A stretch of 64,000 nt of DNA, taken from NCBI GenBank assembly GCA_036675815.1, contig JAKFEE010000021.1:62001-126000 (forward strand), written 5' to 3'. The notes below the pieces were generated by a model that did not search any database, was not told where the DNA came from, and saw nothing but the letters and a program-made list of their open reading frames with translations. The position numbers and the translations under genes are program-made. The first letter of the stretch is position 1, and the number at the start of each line of letters is the position of its first letter. This stretch comes from JAKFEE01 sp036675815 (lineage in GTDB: Bacteria; Pseudomonadota; Alphaproteobacteria; Rhodospirillales; Magnetospirillaceae). Positions 19,140-28,900 of the stretch are shown piece after piece.

Positions 19140-20366
19140 ATGGCCAGCATCGGCCGGCGGCAGCTGCGCCGCCCCGCGCATTTCTGGCCCGGCTTCGTGG
19201 ATGCGCTGTCCACGCTGCTCATGGTCATGTTCTTCGTCATGATGGTGTTCATGCTGGCCCAGTTCTTCATGGGCCAGGCACTGTCGGGGCGCGATCAGGC
19301 GCTCGAGCGGCTGGGGCGGCAGGTCAGGGAACTCAGCGACCTATTGTCGCTCGAACGCAAGGCCACCGCCGACCTGCGCCTGAGCGTCGGGCAGCTTTCC
19401 GCGGAACTGCAGGTGTCCACCGCCGAACGGCAACGCCTGGCCGGCCGGGCCGCCGAGGCGGACGCACTGCTGGCGCAGTTGCAGGCGATGACCAGCCGGG
19501 CCAGCGACGCCAGTGGCCGCGCCGAGAGCATGTCGGCCGAACTCGACGAGGCGTTCCGCACCATGACCGCCGATCGCGAGAAGATCGAGCTGCAGGTGCG
19601 CGAGTTGGCCCTGTTGCGTCAGGACGTCGCCGCCTTGAAGGCGCTGCGCCAGGAACTGGAGGCCAAGGTTGCCGAACTCGGGGCCAAAGCCGGCGAGCAG
19701 CAAGGCCAGTTGGCCGAGGAGCGGCGGTTCTCGGACGAGGCACGGGCACATGCCGCCCTGCTCAACCAACAACTCGACACCTTGCGCCAAGAAATGGCCC
19801 GCCTGAACGCGGCGCTCGATGCATCCGAGAAACTGTCGAGCGAGCAGAAGATCGAGATCGCCAGCCTGGGCCAGCGGCTCAATCAGGCCCTGGCCGGGAA
19901 GGTCGAGGAGCTGCAGCGCTACCGCTCGGAGTTCTTCGGCCGCCTGCGCCAGTTCCTCGGCACGCGCGAAGGAATCCGCGTGGAAGGCGATCGCTTCGTC
20001 TTCCAGTCGGAGCTGCTGTTCCCCTCCGGCTCGTCCGATCTGGAGCCCGGCGGCCAGCTGCGCCTGATGGAACTGGCCGACACGCTGAAGCAGATCATGC
20101 CGCAAATCCCCGGCGACCTGAACTGGGTGCTGCGCGTCGATGGCCACACCGACCGCATTCCCATCGCCACGGCGCGGTTCCCCTCGAACTGGGAGTTGTC
20201 GACGGTGCGTGCCATCTCGGTGGTCAAGTTCCTCATCGCGCAAGGCATCCCGGCCGAACGCCTGGCGGCGGCCGGGTTCGGCGAATTTCACCCGATCGAC
20301 ACCGGCGAGACACCGGAGGCGCTTGCCAAGAATCGCCGCATCGAAATCCGCTTCGATCAGCGTTGA
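19140..20366 (+). CDS. MotB/OmpA-like peptidoglycan-binding membrane protein
   Basis: The 408-residue protein has one membrane segment (about 23-45, LLMVMFFVMMVFMLAQFFMG), a coiled coil (about 48-270) and a C-terminal OmpA/MotB domain (about 285-408). The domain contains VLRVDGHTDRIPIATARFPSNW and ends NRRIEIRFDQR. This is the MotB layout: channel helix, spacer and wall anchor. It begins 3 bases after the MotA-like gene. The pair is not flagellar by context, since no flagellar genes lie nearby. It resembles the conserved ExbB/OmpA pair found beside rpmE in other alphaproteobacteria. Confidence 0.87.
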   Translation: MASIGRRQLRRPAHFWPGFVDALSTLLMVMFFVMMVFMLAQFFMGQALSGRDQALERLGRQVRELSDLLSLERKATADLRLSVGQLSAELQVSTAERQRLAGRAAEADALLAQLQAMTSRASDASGRAESMSAELDEAFRTMTADREKIELQVRELALLRQDVAALKALRQELEAKVAELGAKAGEQQGQLAEERRFSDEARAHAALLNQQLDTLRQEMARLNAALDASEKLSSEQKIEIASLGQRLNQALAGKVEELQRYRSEFFGRLRQFLGTREGIRVEGDRFVFQSELLFPSGSSDLEPGGQLRLMELADTLKQIMPQIPGDLNWVLRVDGHTDRIPIATARFPSNWELSTVRAISVVKFLIAQGIPAERLAAAGFGEFHPIDTGETPEALAKNRRIEIRFDQR

Positions 20367-20465
20367 CGCCCGACCACGGCTTGCGCCGCGCGTTTGGGGG
20401 AATCGTGTCTTGCACCACCTGCCCGCCTCCGTTATATAGGCCGCTTCGGTTTTGGAGCTGCGGTA

Positions 20466-20687
20466 ATGAAGAGCGACATTCATCCGGACTATCACGAGAT
20501 CACGGTCGTCATGACCGATGGTAGCGAATTCAAGACCCGCACGACGTGGGGTAAGCCGGGTGACTCGATGCGCCTGGACATCGATCCCAAGTCCCATCCG
20601 GCGTGGACGGGCGTGCATCGCACCATCGACAGCGGCGGCCAGATCGCCAAGTTCAACAAGCGCTTTGCCAAGTTCGGCATCAAATAA
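20466..20687 (+). CDS. rpmE: Ribosomal protein L31 (zinc-free type)
   Basis: The 73-residue protein MKSDIHPDYHEITVVMTDGS is L31. It has no cysteines, so the CxxC zinc knuckle of type A E. coli L31 is missing, as in many alphaproteobacteria. The ATG at 20466 matches the family start. The gene ends in a hairpin terminator. Confidence 0.95.
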   Translation: MKSDIHPDYHEITVVMTDGSEFKTRTTWGKPGDSMRLDIDPKSHPAWTGVHRTIDSGGQIAKFNKRFAKFGIK

Positions 20688-20711
20688 AGCGGTTGCCCCA
20701 ACGAACAACAT

Positions 20712-20746
20712 GAGTGGCGGTGCCTTCGGCCCGCCGCTCTTGTTTT
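20712..20746 (+). terminator. Probable terminator after rpmE
   Basis: GAGTGGCGG (20712-20720) pairs with CCGCCGCTC (20731-20739), including a G-T pair, around a ten-base loop. TTGTTTT follows. Confidence 0.7.
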
Positions 20747-20842
20747 GCGACGGCGACAATCGCCGCAATTTGCTGATACTATCGACCTCCGGCTGCGATC
20801 GTCGCGCCGGATGTTTTGTTTTTGGGGCTGGCGGCTATCGAA

Positions 20843-22756
20843 ATGGCCAAGAAGAGCACGCCCGTAATTCATTTCGAAATCTATGTGCTCGTCCGCGGGC
20901 ACTGGACATTACAGGTGCGCTATCCGCACCATCAGCGCGACGAAGCCTTGGCCGAGGCCAAGAACCTCGAACTCAGCCTTGGTGCGGCCGTCAAGGTCAT
21001 CCGCGAAACCTACTTCCCGGATAGCAATACCTGCGAAGAGGCGACCGCCTATCTCAGCCCAAAGGCGACGCGGGCCGGATCCCGGCCCCAGCGGCCCCGG
21101 CCGCGCCTCGTCGCGCCACGGCCAAGACCGACCGCGCACCGACCGCACCGGCCCAAGACGGCCGAGGATGCTGCGCCGGCCGTAGGTACCGTGGTTCTCA
21201 AGCTGCTGGCCATCATCACGGCCGCCATGATCGTCGCCGCGCTGGCGACGGCCGCGCTGCCTCATGTGATGGCGTGGTTGAGCCGCATCGGTTACCGCGT
21301 CGATCCCGACATCTATCCCAAGCTGGTGTTTGCCACCTTTGCCGGCACTTTTCTGCTGGTCGCCATGCCGGCGACACTGACGGTGCTGGAAGGGGCGCGC
21401 CGGGGCTTCCTGCGGCGGTTTCTTGGCATCGGCGCTCGTGGCAAGCGAGTGGCGGCGACAGGCCGGGGAACTCCGTCGAGGCCGGCGGCCAGCGAGCCCC
21501 AAAGTCCGGCTCCGGCGAGCACGTTCCAGGTCGCCGCGACCAAGGCGCTGAGCGACGTGCTGGCCGGCGTCGCCGAACGCCTCTTGAAAGGCGATGGACC
21601 GCAGGCGGCGCGCGCCGAGCGGGCGGCAGCCGATGGCCCCGAGCTACCTCGGCCGCCAGAGATGCCTGCGGCGCGCGAACAGGGTGGCCCCGGCATCGAG
21701 CAACCGGATGTGCCCATGGCGGGAGCGCAAGGGATGGACGAAGGCGCAACTCCGCCCGAAGCGTCGGATCTCGAGCGCCACCGCCTCCTGGCCATGCGCT
21801 TCCTCGGCGAGGCCATCACCACCATCAAGCGGACGCGGCCGCAGCTTGACGCCTACAACCGCTTTGGCATCAATCTGCTGCTGGCCGGCGCCGTCGATGC
21901 CTTGGGCGACGCGGCGGGCCTCGGCCCCGAGGGACGCCAGCGCATGTTGCTCGAACTCATCGGCATGCTGGGCAGCAAAGGTCAGGTGGCGCAGACATTT
22001 TGCGAGCGGGTCGACGAATACGTGCTCGAACCGCGCTACATGCACATGATCGGCCTTGGCCGCGAAACCATGGAGCGTTTCGCCGCTGCCGATGCCACGG
22101 CGCTGGATGCCTTGCCCGGCGCCATGGAGCGATGGAACAAGCCGGCGGACAATCAGGCGCCGCAGCGGATCACCGCCGTCATGTTCACCGACATGGTCGG
22201 ATCGACCGACATCACCCAGACCCAGGGCGACTTGGCGGCTCAGGAGCTGGTGCGCCGTCACAACGGCATCGTGCGCAACGCCTTGGCCGAGTTTGGCGGG
22301 CGAGAAGTCAAGCACACCGGCGATGGCATCATGGCGTCGTTCGCCAGCACGGCCAGTGCCGTGGATGCGGCCGTTACCATCCAGCGCGCGACGGCCACCT
22401 ACAACGAGGCCAGCCCGTCCATGCGGTTGCAGTTGCGCATCGGAATAAATGCCGGCGAGCCCATCGAGGAAGAGGACGATCTGTTCGGCACCACCGTACA
22501 ACTTGCCGCGCGCCTGTGCGCCGCCGCCGATCCCGAGCAGATCGTGTGCTCGAACGTCGTGCGTGAGCTCAGCGCAGGCACGGACCGGCGCTTCGTCAGC
22601 CAGGGCGAGCAACGCCTCAAGGGCTTTCGCGAGCCGATCATCCTGCACGAGGTGCTGTGGCTGCCGAATGGGGACACGGCAAAGGAGATCGGCGACAAGG
22701 AGGCTTCGGGCGGCGATGCCGACTCGAACCTGCCACAGCCATTGACGACGAGTTGA
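20843..22756 (+). CDS. Membrane-bound class III adenylate/guanylate cyclase
   Basis: The 637-residue protein ends in a class III cyclase domain (about 445-610). It includes ITAVMFTDMVGSTDITQTQG with the first metal aspartate, EVKHTGDGIMASF with the second, and RIGINAGEPIEEEDDLFGTTV. The first 80 residues contain HFEIYVLVRGHWTLQVRY, followed by a strongly basic RP-rich stretch. Two membrane segments follow (about 115-145 and 165-190). The middle part has two helical regions that I cannot assign to a sensor domain. ATG at 20843 is preferred over an in-frame TTG nine codons upstream. Whether it makes cAMP or cGMP cannot be told. Confidence 0.85.
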   Translation: MAKKSTPVIHFEIYVLVRGHWTLQVRYPHHQRDEALAEAKNLELSLGAAVKVIRETYFPDSNTCEEATAYLSPKATRAGSRPQRPRPRLVAPRPRPTAHRPHRPKTAEDAAPAVGTVVLKLLAIITAAMIVAALATAALPHVMAWLSRIGYRVDPDIYPKLVFATFAGTFLLVAMPATLTVLEGARRGFLRRFLGIGARGKRVAATGRGTPSRPAASEPQSPAPASTFQVAATKALSDVLAGVAERLLKGDGPQAARAERAAADGPELPRPPEMPAAREQGGPGIEQPDVPMAGAQGMDEGATPPEASDLERHRLLAMRFLGEAITTIKRTRPQLDAYNRFGINLLLAGAVDALGDAAGLGPEGRQRMLLELIGMLGSKGQVAQTFCERVDEYVLEPRYMHMIGLGRETMERFAAADATALDALPGAMERWNKPADNQAPQRITAVMFTDMVGSTDITQTQGDLAAQELVRRHNGIVRNALAEFGGREVKHTGDGIMASFASTASAVDAAVTIQRATATYNEASPSMRLQLRIGINAGEPIEEEDDLFGTTVQLAARLCAAADPEQIVCSNVVRELSAGTDRRFVSQGEQRLKGFREPIILHEVLWLPNGDTAKEIGDKEASGGDADSNLPQPLTTS

Positions 22757-22765
22757 ATGGGACCG

Positions 22766-23740
22766 TCAGGTCCAGTCGCGCAGGATCGCCACCAGGGGCA
22801 CGTCGGCCGGCGGCATGGGATAGTCGGCCAAGCGCACCGGCCGTACCCACGCCAGCTTCTGCCCCTCGCGCGGCATCACCGTCCCCTTCCAGGTCCGGCA
22901 GGCATAGAGCGGCATGAGCAGGTGGAAGGTGTCGTAGTCGTGCGAGGCGAAGGCCAGCGGCGCCAGGCAGCTCTCGCGCACGTCGATGCCCAACTCTTCC
23001 TCGAGCTCGCGTACCAGCGCCGCTTCCGGCGTTTCGCCGCCATGCACCTTGCCGCCGGGGAATTCCCAGAAGCCGGCCATCATCTTGCCCTCGGGACGTT
23101 GGGCGATGAGCACGCGGCCGTCGACGTCGAGCAAGGCCACGGCGGCGACCAGCAGCATGGGCTTCGATGACTGGACCCGCCCCCACTCGTCGCGAGTAAG
23201 CCGCCAGCGATCCAAGCTGGCGCGGATGCCGCGGGCCGGCAGGTCGCGTTCGCCACTGCCGGCGCGGCTGAACCCGGCCCTGGCCAGCACGCGGGTCGAG
23301 GCGGCATTGTCGGGCAGGATCTCGGCCGTCAGGCTGGGCAGGTCGAAATTGGCGAAAGCCAGCCGCGTCGCGCGGCGGAGCGCCTCGCTGGCATAGCCCT
23401 TCCCCCAATACGGCCGGCCGATCCAGTAGCCGATCTCGAAACCCGCCTGCCCGGGGCCGAAGCCGATCACGCCGATGAGCGCACCGTCGAGCCGGCGCTC
23501 GACGGCCATGGTGACCTGATCGCCGCTGGATTGCAGGGCTATGAACGCGGCCGCATCGTCGGGGCCATAGGGATGGGGAACGAGCGCCGTCCAGCGCGCT
23601 ACTTCCCAGTCGCCCGCAAGTTCCGTGATCGCCGCCGCATCACCCGGTTCGAGCCGGCGCAGGCGCAGGCGCGCCGTATCCAGAGGATTGCCGATCCAGC
23701 CTTTGCCGGCGTGCCAGCAGGGGGTATCGGGTTCGTACAT
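22766..23740 (-). CDS. GNAT acetyltransferase fused to MutT-type Nudix hydrolase
   Basis: The 324-residue protein carries two complete domains. Residues about 15-185 form a RimJ/RimL-like GNAT domain, with IGYWIGRPYWGKGYASEALR as the acetyl-CoA loop. Residues about 195-324 form a Nudix domain with the full box GGKVHGGETPEAALVRELEE, typical of MutT 8-oxo-dGTP diphosphatases. The ATG at 23740 overlaps the argJ stop by one base (TGATG). Separate GNAT and mutT genes often follow argJ in relatives, so this looks like a fusion of neighbours. The acetylation substrate is unknown. Confidence 0.88.
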   Translation of the reverse strand: MYEPDTPCWHAGKGWIGNPLDTARLRLRRLEPGDAAAITELAGDWEVARWTALVPHPYGPDDAAAFIALQSSGDQVTMAVERRLDGALIGVIGFGPGQAGFEIGYWIGRPYWGKGYASEALRRATRLAFANFDLPSLTAEILPDNAASTRVLARAGFSRAGSGERDLPARGIRASLDRWRLTRDEWGRVQSSKPMLLVAAVALLDVDGRVLIAQRPEGKMMAGFWEFPGGKVHGGETPEAALVRELEEELGIDVRESCLAPLAFASHDYDTFHLLMPLYACRTWKGTVMPREGQKLAWVRPVRLADYPMPPADVPLVAILRDWT

Positions 23741-24963
23741 CAGGTCCTGTACGCCCCGTTGATGTCGATGTAGGCGTGGGTGAGGTCGCAGGTCCACACC
23801 GTCGCCTTGCCGCGGCCGACGCCGACATCGACGGCCACTTTGATGGCCTGGCCCTTCATATGCTCGTTCACCGGCGTCTCGTCGTAGCCCGGCACCACCT
23901 GGCCGTTCAGCGCCACCTGCACGCCGCCGATGCTGATCGACAGCTTGTCGCGGTCGGCCTTCTCGCCGGCCTTGCCGACGGCCATGACGATGCGTCCCCA
24001 GTTGGCATCCTCGCCGGCGATGGCGGTCTTGACCAGCGGCGAATTGGCGATGGCCAGGGCGATGCGCTTGGCCGGGCCGCGGCCGGCGGCGCCGGTGACG
24101 GTGACCTCGACGAATTTGGAGGCGCCCTCGCCGTCCTTGACCACCTGATGGGCCAGATCGAGCAGCAAGTCGTCGAGCTTACGGGCGAAGTCGCGCAGAT
24201 CGGCCGTTCCCGACACCGGCGGGTGCTGGGCCTGGCCGGTGGCGAACAGCAGCAGCGTGTCGCTGGTCGAGGTATCGCTATCGACGGTGATGCTGTTGAA
24301 GGATTTTTCCGTGCCGCGGGCCAGCATCTGCTGCAGCAGCGGCTGGGGAATGGCGGCATCGGTGAAGACGAAGGCCAGCATCGTCGCCATGTCGGGCGCG
24401 ATCATGCCGGCGCCCTTGGCCATGCCGTTGATGGTCACGGTGACGCCGCCGATGCGCGCCTGGCGCGTCGCCACCTTGGGGAAGGTGTCGGTGGTCATGA
24501 TCGCCTGCGCCGCCTCGCCCCAGGCGGCGTCCGACAGCTTCTTGCGCGCGTCGGGCAAGGCGGCGGTGATCTTGCCGTCGTCGAGCGGCACGCCGATGGT
24601 GCCGGTCGAGGCGATGAACACCTCCTCGGCCCGGCAGCCGACAAGTTGGGCGGCGGCCTTGACGGTGCGGTCGACCGAGGCGACGCCGAGGGCGCCGGTG
24701 AAGGCGTTGGAATTGCCGGAGTTGACCACCACCACCCGGCCATGGCCGCCGGCGAGGGCCTGGCGGCACCACAGCACCGGCGCCGAGGCGGTCAGCGATT
24801 TGGTGAACACCCCGGCCGCCACCGTGCCCGGCGCCATCTCGGCGATCATGAGGTCGGTGCGGCCGGTATAGCGGATGCCGCAGGCATGCGAGGCGAGCCG
24901 CACCCCGGCCACTGGCGGCAGCTCGACGATGGTGGCCGGAGCCAGGGGCGACAGCGCCGTCAT
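23740..24963 (-). CDS. argJ: Bifunctional ornithine acetyltransferase / N-acetylglutamate synthase ArgJ
   Basis: ArgJ recycles acetyl groups from N-acetylornithine to glutamate in arginine synthesis. The precursor is cleaved autocatalytically before the threonine nucleophile, here T194 in KGAGMIAPDMATMLAF. Other signatures are VNSGNSNAFTG and TVDSDTSTSDT. ATG at 24963 gives MTALSPLAPATIVELPPVAG and 407 residues, the normal length. It starts 4 bases after the PPIase gene and overlaps the GNAT-Nudix gene, so the three form one operon. Confidence 0.96.
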   Translation of the reverse strand: MTALSPLAPATIVELPPVAGVRLASHACGIRYTGRTDLMIAEMAPGTVAAGVFTKSLTASAPVLWCRQALAGGHGRVVVVNSGNSNAFTGALGVASVDRTVKAAAQLVGCRAEEVFIASTGTIGVPLDDGKITAALPDARKKLSDAAWGEAAQAIMTTDTFPKVATRQARIGGVTVTINGMAKGAGMIAPDMATMLAFVFTDAAIPQPLLQQMLARGTEKSFNSITVDSDTSTSDTLLLFATGQAQHPPVSGTADLRDFARKLDDLLLDLAHQVVKDGEGASKFVEVTVTGAAGRGPAKRIALAIANSPLVKTAIAGEDANWGRIVMAVGKAGEKADRDKLSISIGGVQVALNGQVVPGYDETPVNEHMKGQAIKVAVDVGVGRGKATVWTCDLTHAYIDINGAYRT

Positions 24964-24967
24964 CGTG

Positions 24968-25843
24968 TTACTTGCCCTTGCCCGCATCGTCCGGCTTGGC
25001 GCCGGCGGCCGGAGTCTCACCGGCCGGGGCTTCCGACTTCTTGATGTCGACGTTGGCCTTGGCCCGCAGGTCCTCGACCTCCTTCATGATCATCTCTTGG
25101 CTCATCTGCTCCTTGAGCTCGTCCTTCACCTCTTCGAAGGCCGGCGGCTGGGCGGTCCGCTTATCCTCGACCTTGATGACGTGCCAGCCGAACTGGGTCT
25201 TCACCGGCTCCTTGCTGACGTCGCCCGGCTTCATGGCGAAGGCGGCGGCGGCGAATTCGGGCACCATCTCATCCTTGGTGAAATAGCCGAGATCACCGCC
25301 GTTTTCCGCCGAAGGCCCGCTCGAACGGGTCTTGGCCACCTCCTCGAAGCTCTTGCCGCCCTGAATCTCGGCGACGACCTTCTTGGCCTCGTCCTCGGTC
25401 GGCACCAGGATGTGACGGGCGTGCACCTCTTCCTTGGGCGGGGCGTTCTTGACCAGCTCGTCATAGCGCTTCTTCAGCGCCTCTTCGGTGATCTGGCCCT
25501 CGACCTTGCGGTTCAGGTAGGCCTGCTGCAGCACCTGGTTCTCCAGCTGGCGCAGTTGCTCCTTGACCTTGGCGTCGTCCTGGAGCTTTTGCTTGCGGGC
25601 CTCGGCCACGATCAACTGGCTGTTGATCAGATGTTCGAGGATCTGATCGAAGACCATCTCCAACGGCACCTGGCGCAACTGCGGCATCGACTGCTGGAAC
25701 TCGACCACCTCGGAACGCGTGATCTGCTTGCCGTTGACGGTGGCGACGACGTCGTTCGTAGCGGGCGAGGCAGCGATGGCCGGCACGGCGCCGAAGGCCA
25801 CCGAGAGGGCGACTGCCGCGGCGCGCGCGGTACGTGGAAACAT
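24968..25843 (-). CDS. Periplasmic parvulin-type peptidyl-prolyl isomerase
   Basis: The 291-residue protein has a Sec signal peptide (about 1-25, ending AVPAIAAS) and a SurA-like N-terminal chaperone region. A PpiC rotamase domain follows (about 150-245), with HARHILVPTEDEAKKV, GGDLGYFTKDEMVPEF and TQFGWHVIKVED. It probably assists folding of outer-membrane proteins. There is no lipobox. ATG at 25843 follows AGAGGAAG. SurA or PrsA are looser names for the same family; the single rotamase domain makes it shorter than SurA. Confidence 0.9.
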   Translation of the reverse strand: MFPRTARAAAVALSVAFGAVPAIAASPATNDVVATVNGKQITRSEVVEFQQSMPQLRQVPLEMVFDQILEHLINSQLIVAEARKQKLQDDAKVKEQLRQLENQVLQQAYLNRKVEGQITEEALKKRYDELVKNAPPKEEVHARHILVPTEDEAKKVVAEIQGGKSFEEVAKTRSSGPSAENGGDLGYFTKDEMVPEFAAAAFAMKPGDVSKEPVKTQFGWHVIKVEDKRTAQPPAFEEVKDELKEQMSQEMIMKEVEDLRAKANVDIKKSEAPAGETPAAGAKPDDAGKGK

Positions 25844-25959
25844 GTCGGCTTCCTCTTCTGGATGGAGGCGCGCGGGAGCCGCGGGCCCAGTCGTGGAGAT
25901 CAACGCATCATGCACAAGCGACGTTCGCGCGCAAGGCCGCGTGCACGGGCCGGGCGCGA

Positions 25960-28900
25960 TCAATGGAAGTCGCGGGAAGGCAGCCGCAGCGCCCCCTCGC
26001 CGGCCGCTGTCACCTCGGCCGGTGCGGCCAGCCGCAACAACCGTTCGGTGTGGTCGGTCAACCCGTCCGCCACCACGTGGATGACCGCCCCTTGGCGCTG
26101 GAGGCGGCCGTCGACGCGAATCAGGCTGGCGGTGAGCACCGTGCGGCGGAAGCGCTCGAACACCTGCGGCCACACCACGATGTTGGCCACGCCGGTCTCG
26201 TCCTCGATGGTCATGAAGATGACGCCGCTGGCGCTGCCCGGCCGCTGGCGGATCAGCACCAGCCCGGCCACCGACACCCGGCCCGAACGCCGCCGCTCCA
26301 GGCTGGCCGCCGTCGCCACGCCATCGGCGGCCAGTTCGGCGCGCAGCAGCGCCAGGGGATGGGCCTTCAGCGACAGGCGCAGGGCGCCGTAGTCGGCCAC
26401 CACCTCCTCGCCCATGGCGGCGATGGGCAGAGCCACCGCCGGCTCGGTCGACGGCGCCTCCAGCCCGGCGAACAGCGGCGGCGGCGGAGCATCAAGGGCC
26501 TTTACCGCCCACAGCGCCTGGCGCCGGCTCAGGCCCAGCGAGCCGAAGGCATCAGCCTTGGCCAGCCGCTCCAGCCCCGCCACCGCCATGCCGGCGCGGC
26601 GCCACAGCGCCAGCGGCGAGGCATAGCCGTCACCGCGCAGCGCCACCAGCTTGCGCATGTCCTGTTCCACCGCCCCGGCGATCTGGCGGAAGCCGACGCG
26701 CAAGGCCAACCGGCCATCCGCCGCCGGTTCGAGGGTGTAGTCCCAGTCGCTGGCATTGACGTCCACCGGGCGAATGGCGACGCCATGGTCCTGGGCGTCG
26801 CGCACGATCTGCGCCGGGGCATAGAAGCCCATGGGCTGGCTGTTGAGCAGAGCGCAGGCGAACACCGCCGGGTGATGGCATTTCAGCCAGGCCGAGACAT
26901 AGACGAGATGGGCGAAGCTGGCGGAATGCGATTCGGGGAAGCCGTATTCGGCGAAGCCCTCGATCTGCTTGAACACCCGCTCGGCGAAATCGGGGGCATA
27001 GCCGCGCGCCGCCATGCCGGCCAGCAGCCGCTGGCGGAATTCGGCGAGGCGGCCGTTGCGGCGGAAGCTGGCCATCGAGCGCCGCAACTCGTCGGCCTCG
27101 GCCGGGGTGAAGCCCGCCGCCACCATCGCCACCCGCATCACCTGCTCCTGGAACAGCGGCACGCCCAGGGTCTTGTCCAAAACGGCCTTCAGTTCGGGCG
27201 ACGGATACTCGACCTTCTCCTTGCCCTCGCGCCGCCGCAAGTAAGGGTGGACCATGTCACCCTGGATCGGGCCGGGCCGCACGATCGCCACCTCGATGAC
27301 CAGATCGTAGAAGGTCTTGGGCTTCAGCCGCGGCAGCATGGTCATCTGGGCGCGGCTTTCGACCTGGAAGACGCCGATCGAATCGGCCTGACTCAACATG
27401 GCGTAGACCGCCGGGTCTTCAGGCGGCACCGTCGCCAGGGTCATGTCGAGGCCGCGATGCTGGCGCAGCAGCGCGAAGGCCTTGCGGATGCAGGTCAGCA
27501 TGCCGAGGCCGAGGACATCGACCTTGAGGATGCCGAGTTCCTCGATGTCGTCCTTGTCCCAGGCGATGACGGTGCGGTCCTCCATCGCCGCGTTCTCGAT
27601 GGGCACCATCTCGTCGAGGCGCTGGCGCGAGATGACGAAGCCGCCGACATGCTGCGACAGATGGCGGGGAAAGCCGGTCAGCTCGCCGGCAAGATCGAGG
27701 ACCAGCGCCAGGGTCGGCTCGTCGGGGTCGAGGCCCTGTTCGCGCACATGCTGCCGGGCGATGGGATCGCGGCTCCAGCCCCAGGTGGTGCGGGCCAGGG
27801 TCGCCACCACATCCTCGGACAGGCCCAGCGCCTTGCCGACGTCGCGGATGGCCGAGCGGGCGCGGTAGTGGATGACGGTGGCGGTCAGGCCGGCGCGACC
27901 GCGGCCGTACTTGCCGTAGATGTACTGGATGACCTCCTCGCGGCGCTCATGCTCGAAATCGACGTCGATGTCGGGCGGCTCGTCGCGCGCCTCCGAGATG
28001 AAGCGCTCGAACAGCAGGTCGAAACGCGCCGGGTCGACATTGGTGATGCCCAGGCAATAGCACACCGCCGAATTGGCCGCCGAACCCCGCCCCTGGCACA
28101 GGATGCCCCGCCCCTTGGCGAAGCGGACGATGTCCTCGACGGTGAGGAAGTAGGGTGCGTAGCCCATGCGGGCGATCAGCGCCAGCTCGTGGTCCAGCGC
28201 CTTGCGCACCTTGTCCGGCACCGCCGCCGGATAGCGCTGCCGCGCCCCGTCCCAGGCCAGCCGCTCCAGCCGCGCCTGCGGCGTCAGGCCATCGTCGCCC
28301 CCTTCGGCCGGATACTCGTAGCGCAGCGAATCGAGCGAGAAACGGCAGCGGTCGGCGATGGCGACACTGCGGGCGATGGCCTGCGGGTAATGGCGGAGCA
28401 GCCGTGCCATCTCCTCGGGCGTCTTGAGATGGCGCTCGGCATTGGCCGACAGGCGCCAGCCCGCCTGCGCGATGGTGCAGCCCTCGCGCACGCAGGTCAG
28501 CACGTCCTGCAGCGGCCGGCGGTCGGGGGCGTGGTAGTGCACGTCGTTGGTGGCCACCAGCGGCGCCCCGCATCGCTCGGCCAGTTCGGCCAGCCGTGCC
28601 AGGCGCCGCTGGTCGTCGCCGCGAAACAGCCATTGACCGGCCACGTAAACTCGCCCCGGGCAGCGCGTCACCCAATCGGTGAGGGCCTCGGCGAAGGCCT
28701 GATCCGGCCGCTCGGGCGGCAACGCCACCAGAAGCTGGCCGTCGGCATGGGCGGCGACGTCGGCGGTATCGAGATGGCACTCGCCTTTAGGCGCCCGCCG
28801 TCGGCCCAGGGTGAGCAGTCGGGTCAGCCGGCCGTAGGCGGCGCGGTCGGTGGGGAAGCACAGCAGGCTGGGGCCGTCGCGCAGGTCCAGGCGCGCCCCC

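Noticed and set aside
17910..20366. ZorA/ZorB-like (Zorya antiphage) pair
   Set aside because: MotA- and OmpA-like genes resemble ZorAB, but there is no zorC, zorD or zorE nearby. The pair sits in a conserved housekeeping block between suhB and rpmE.
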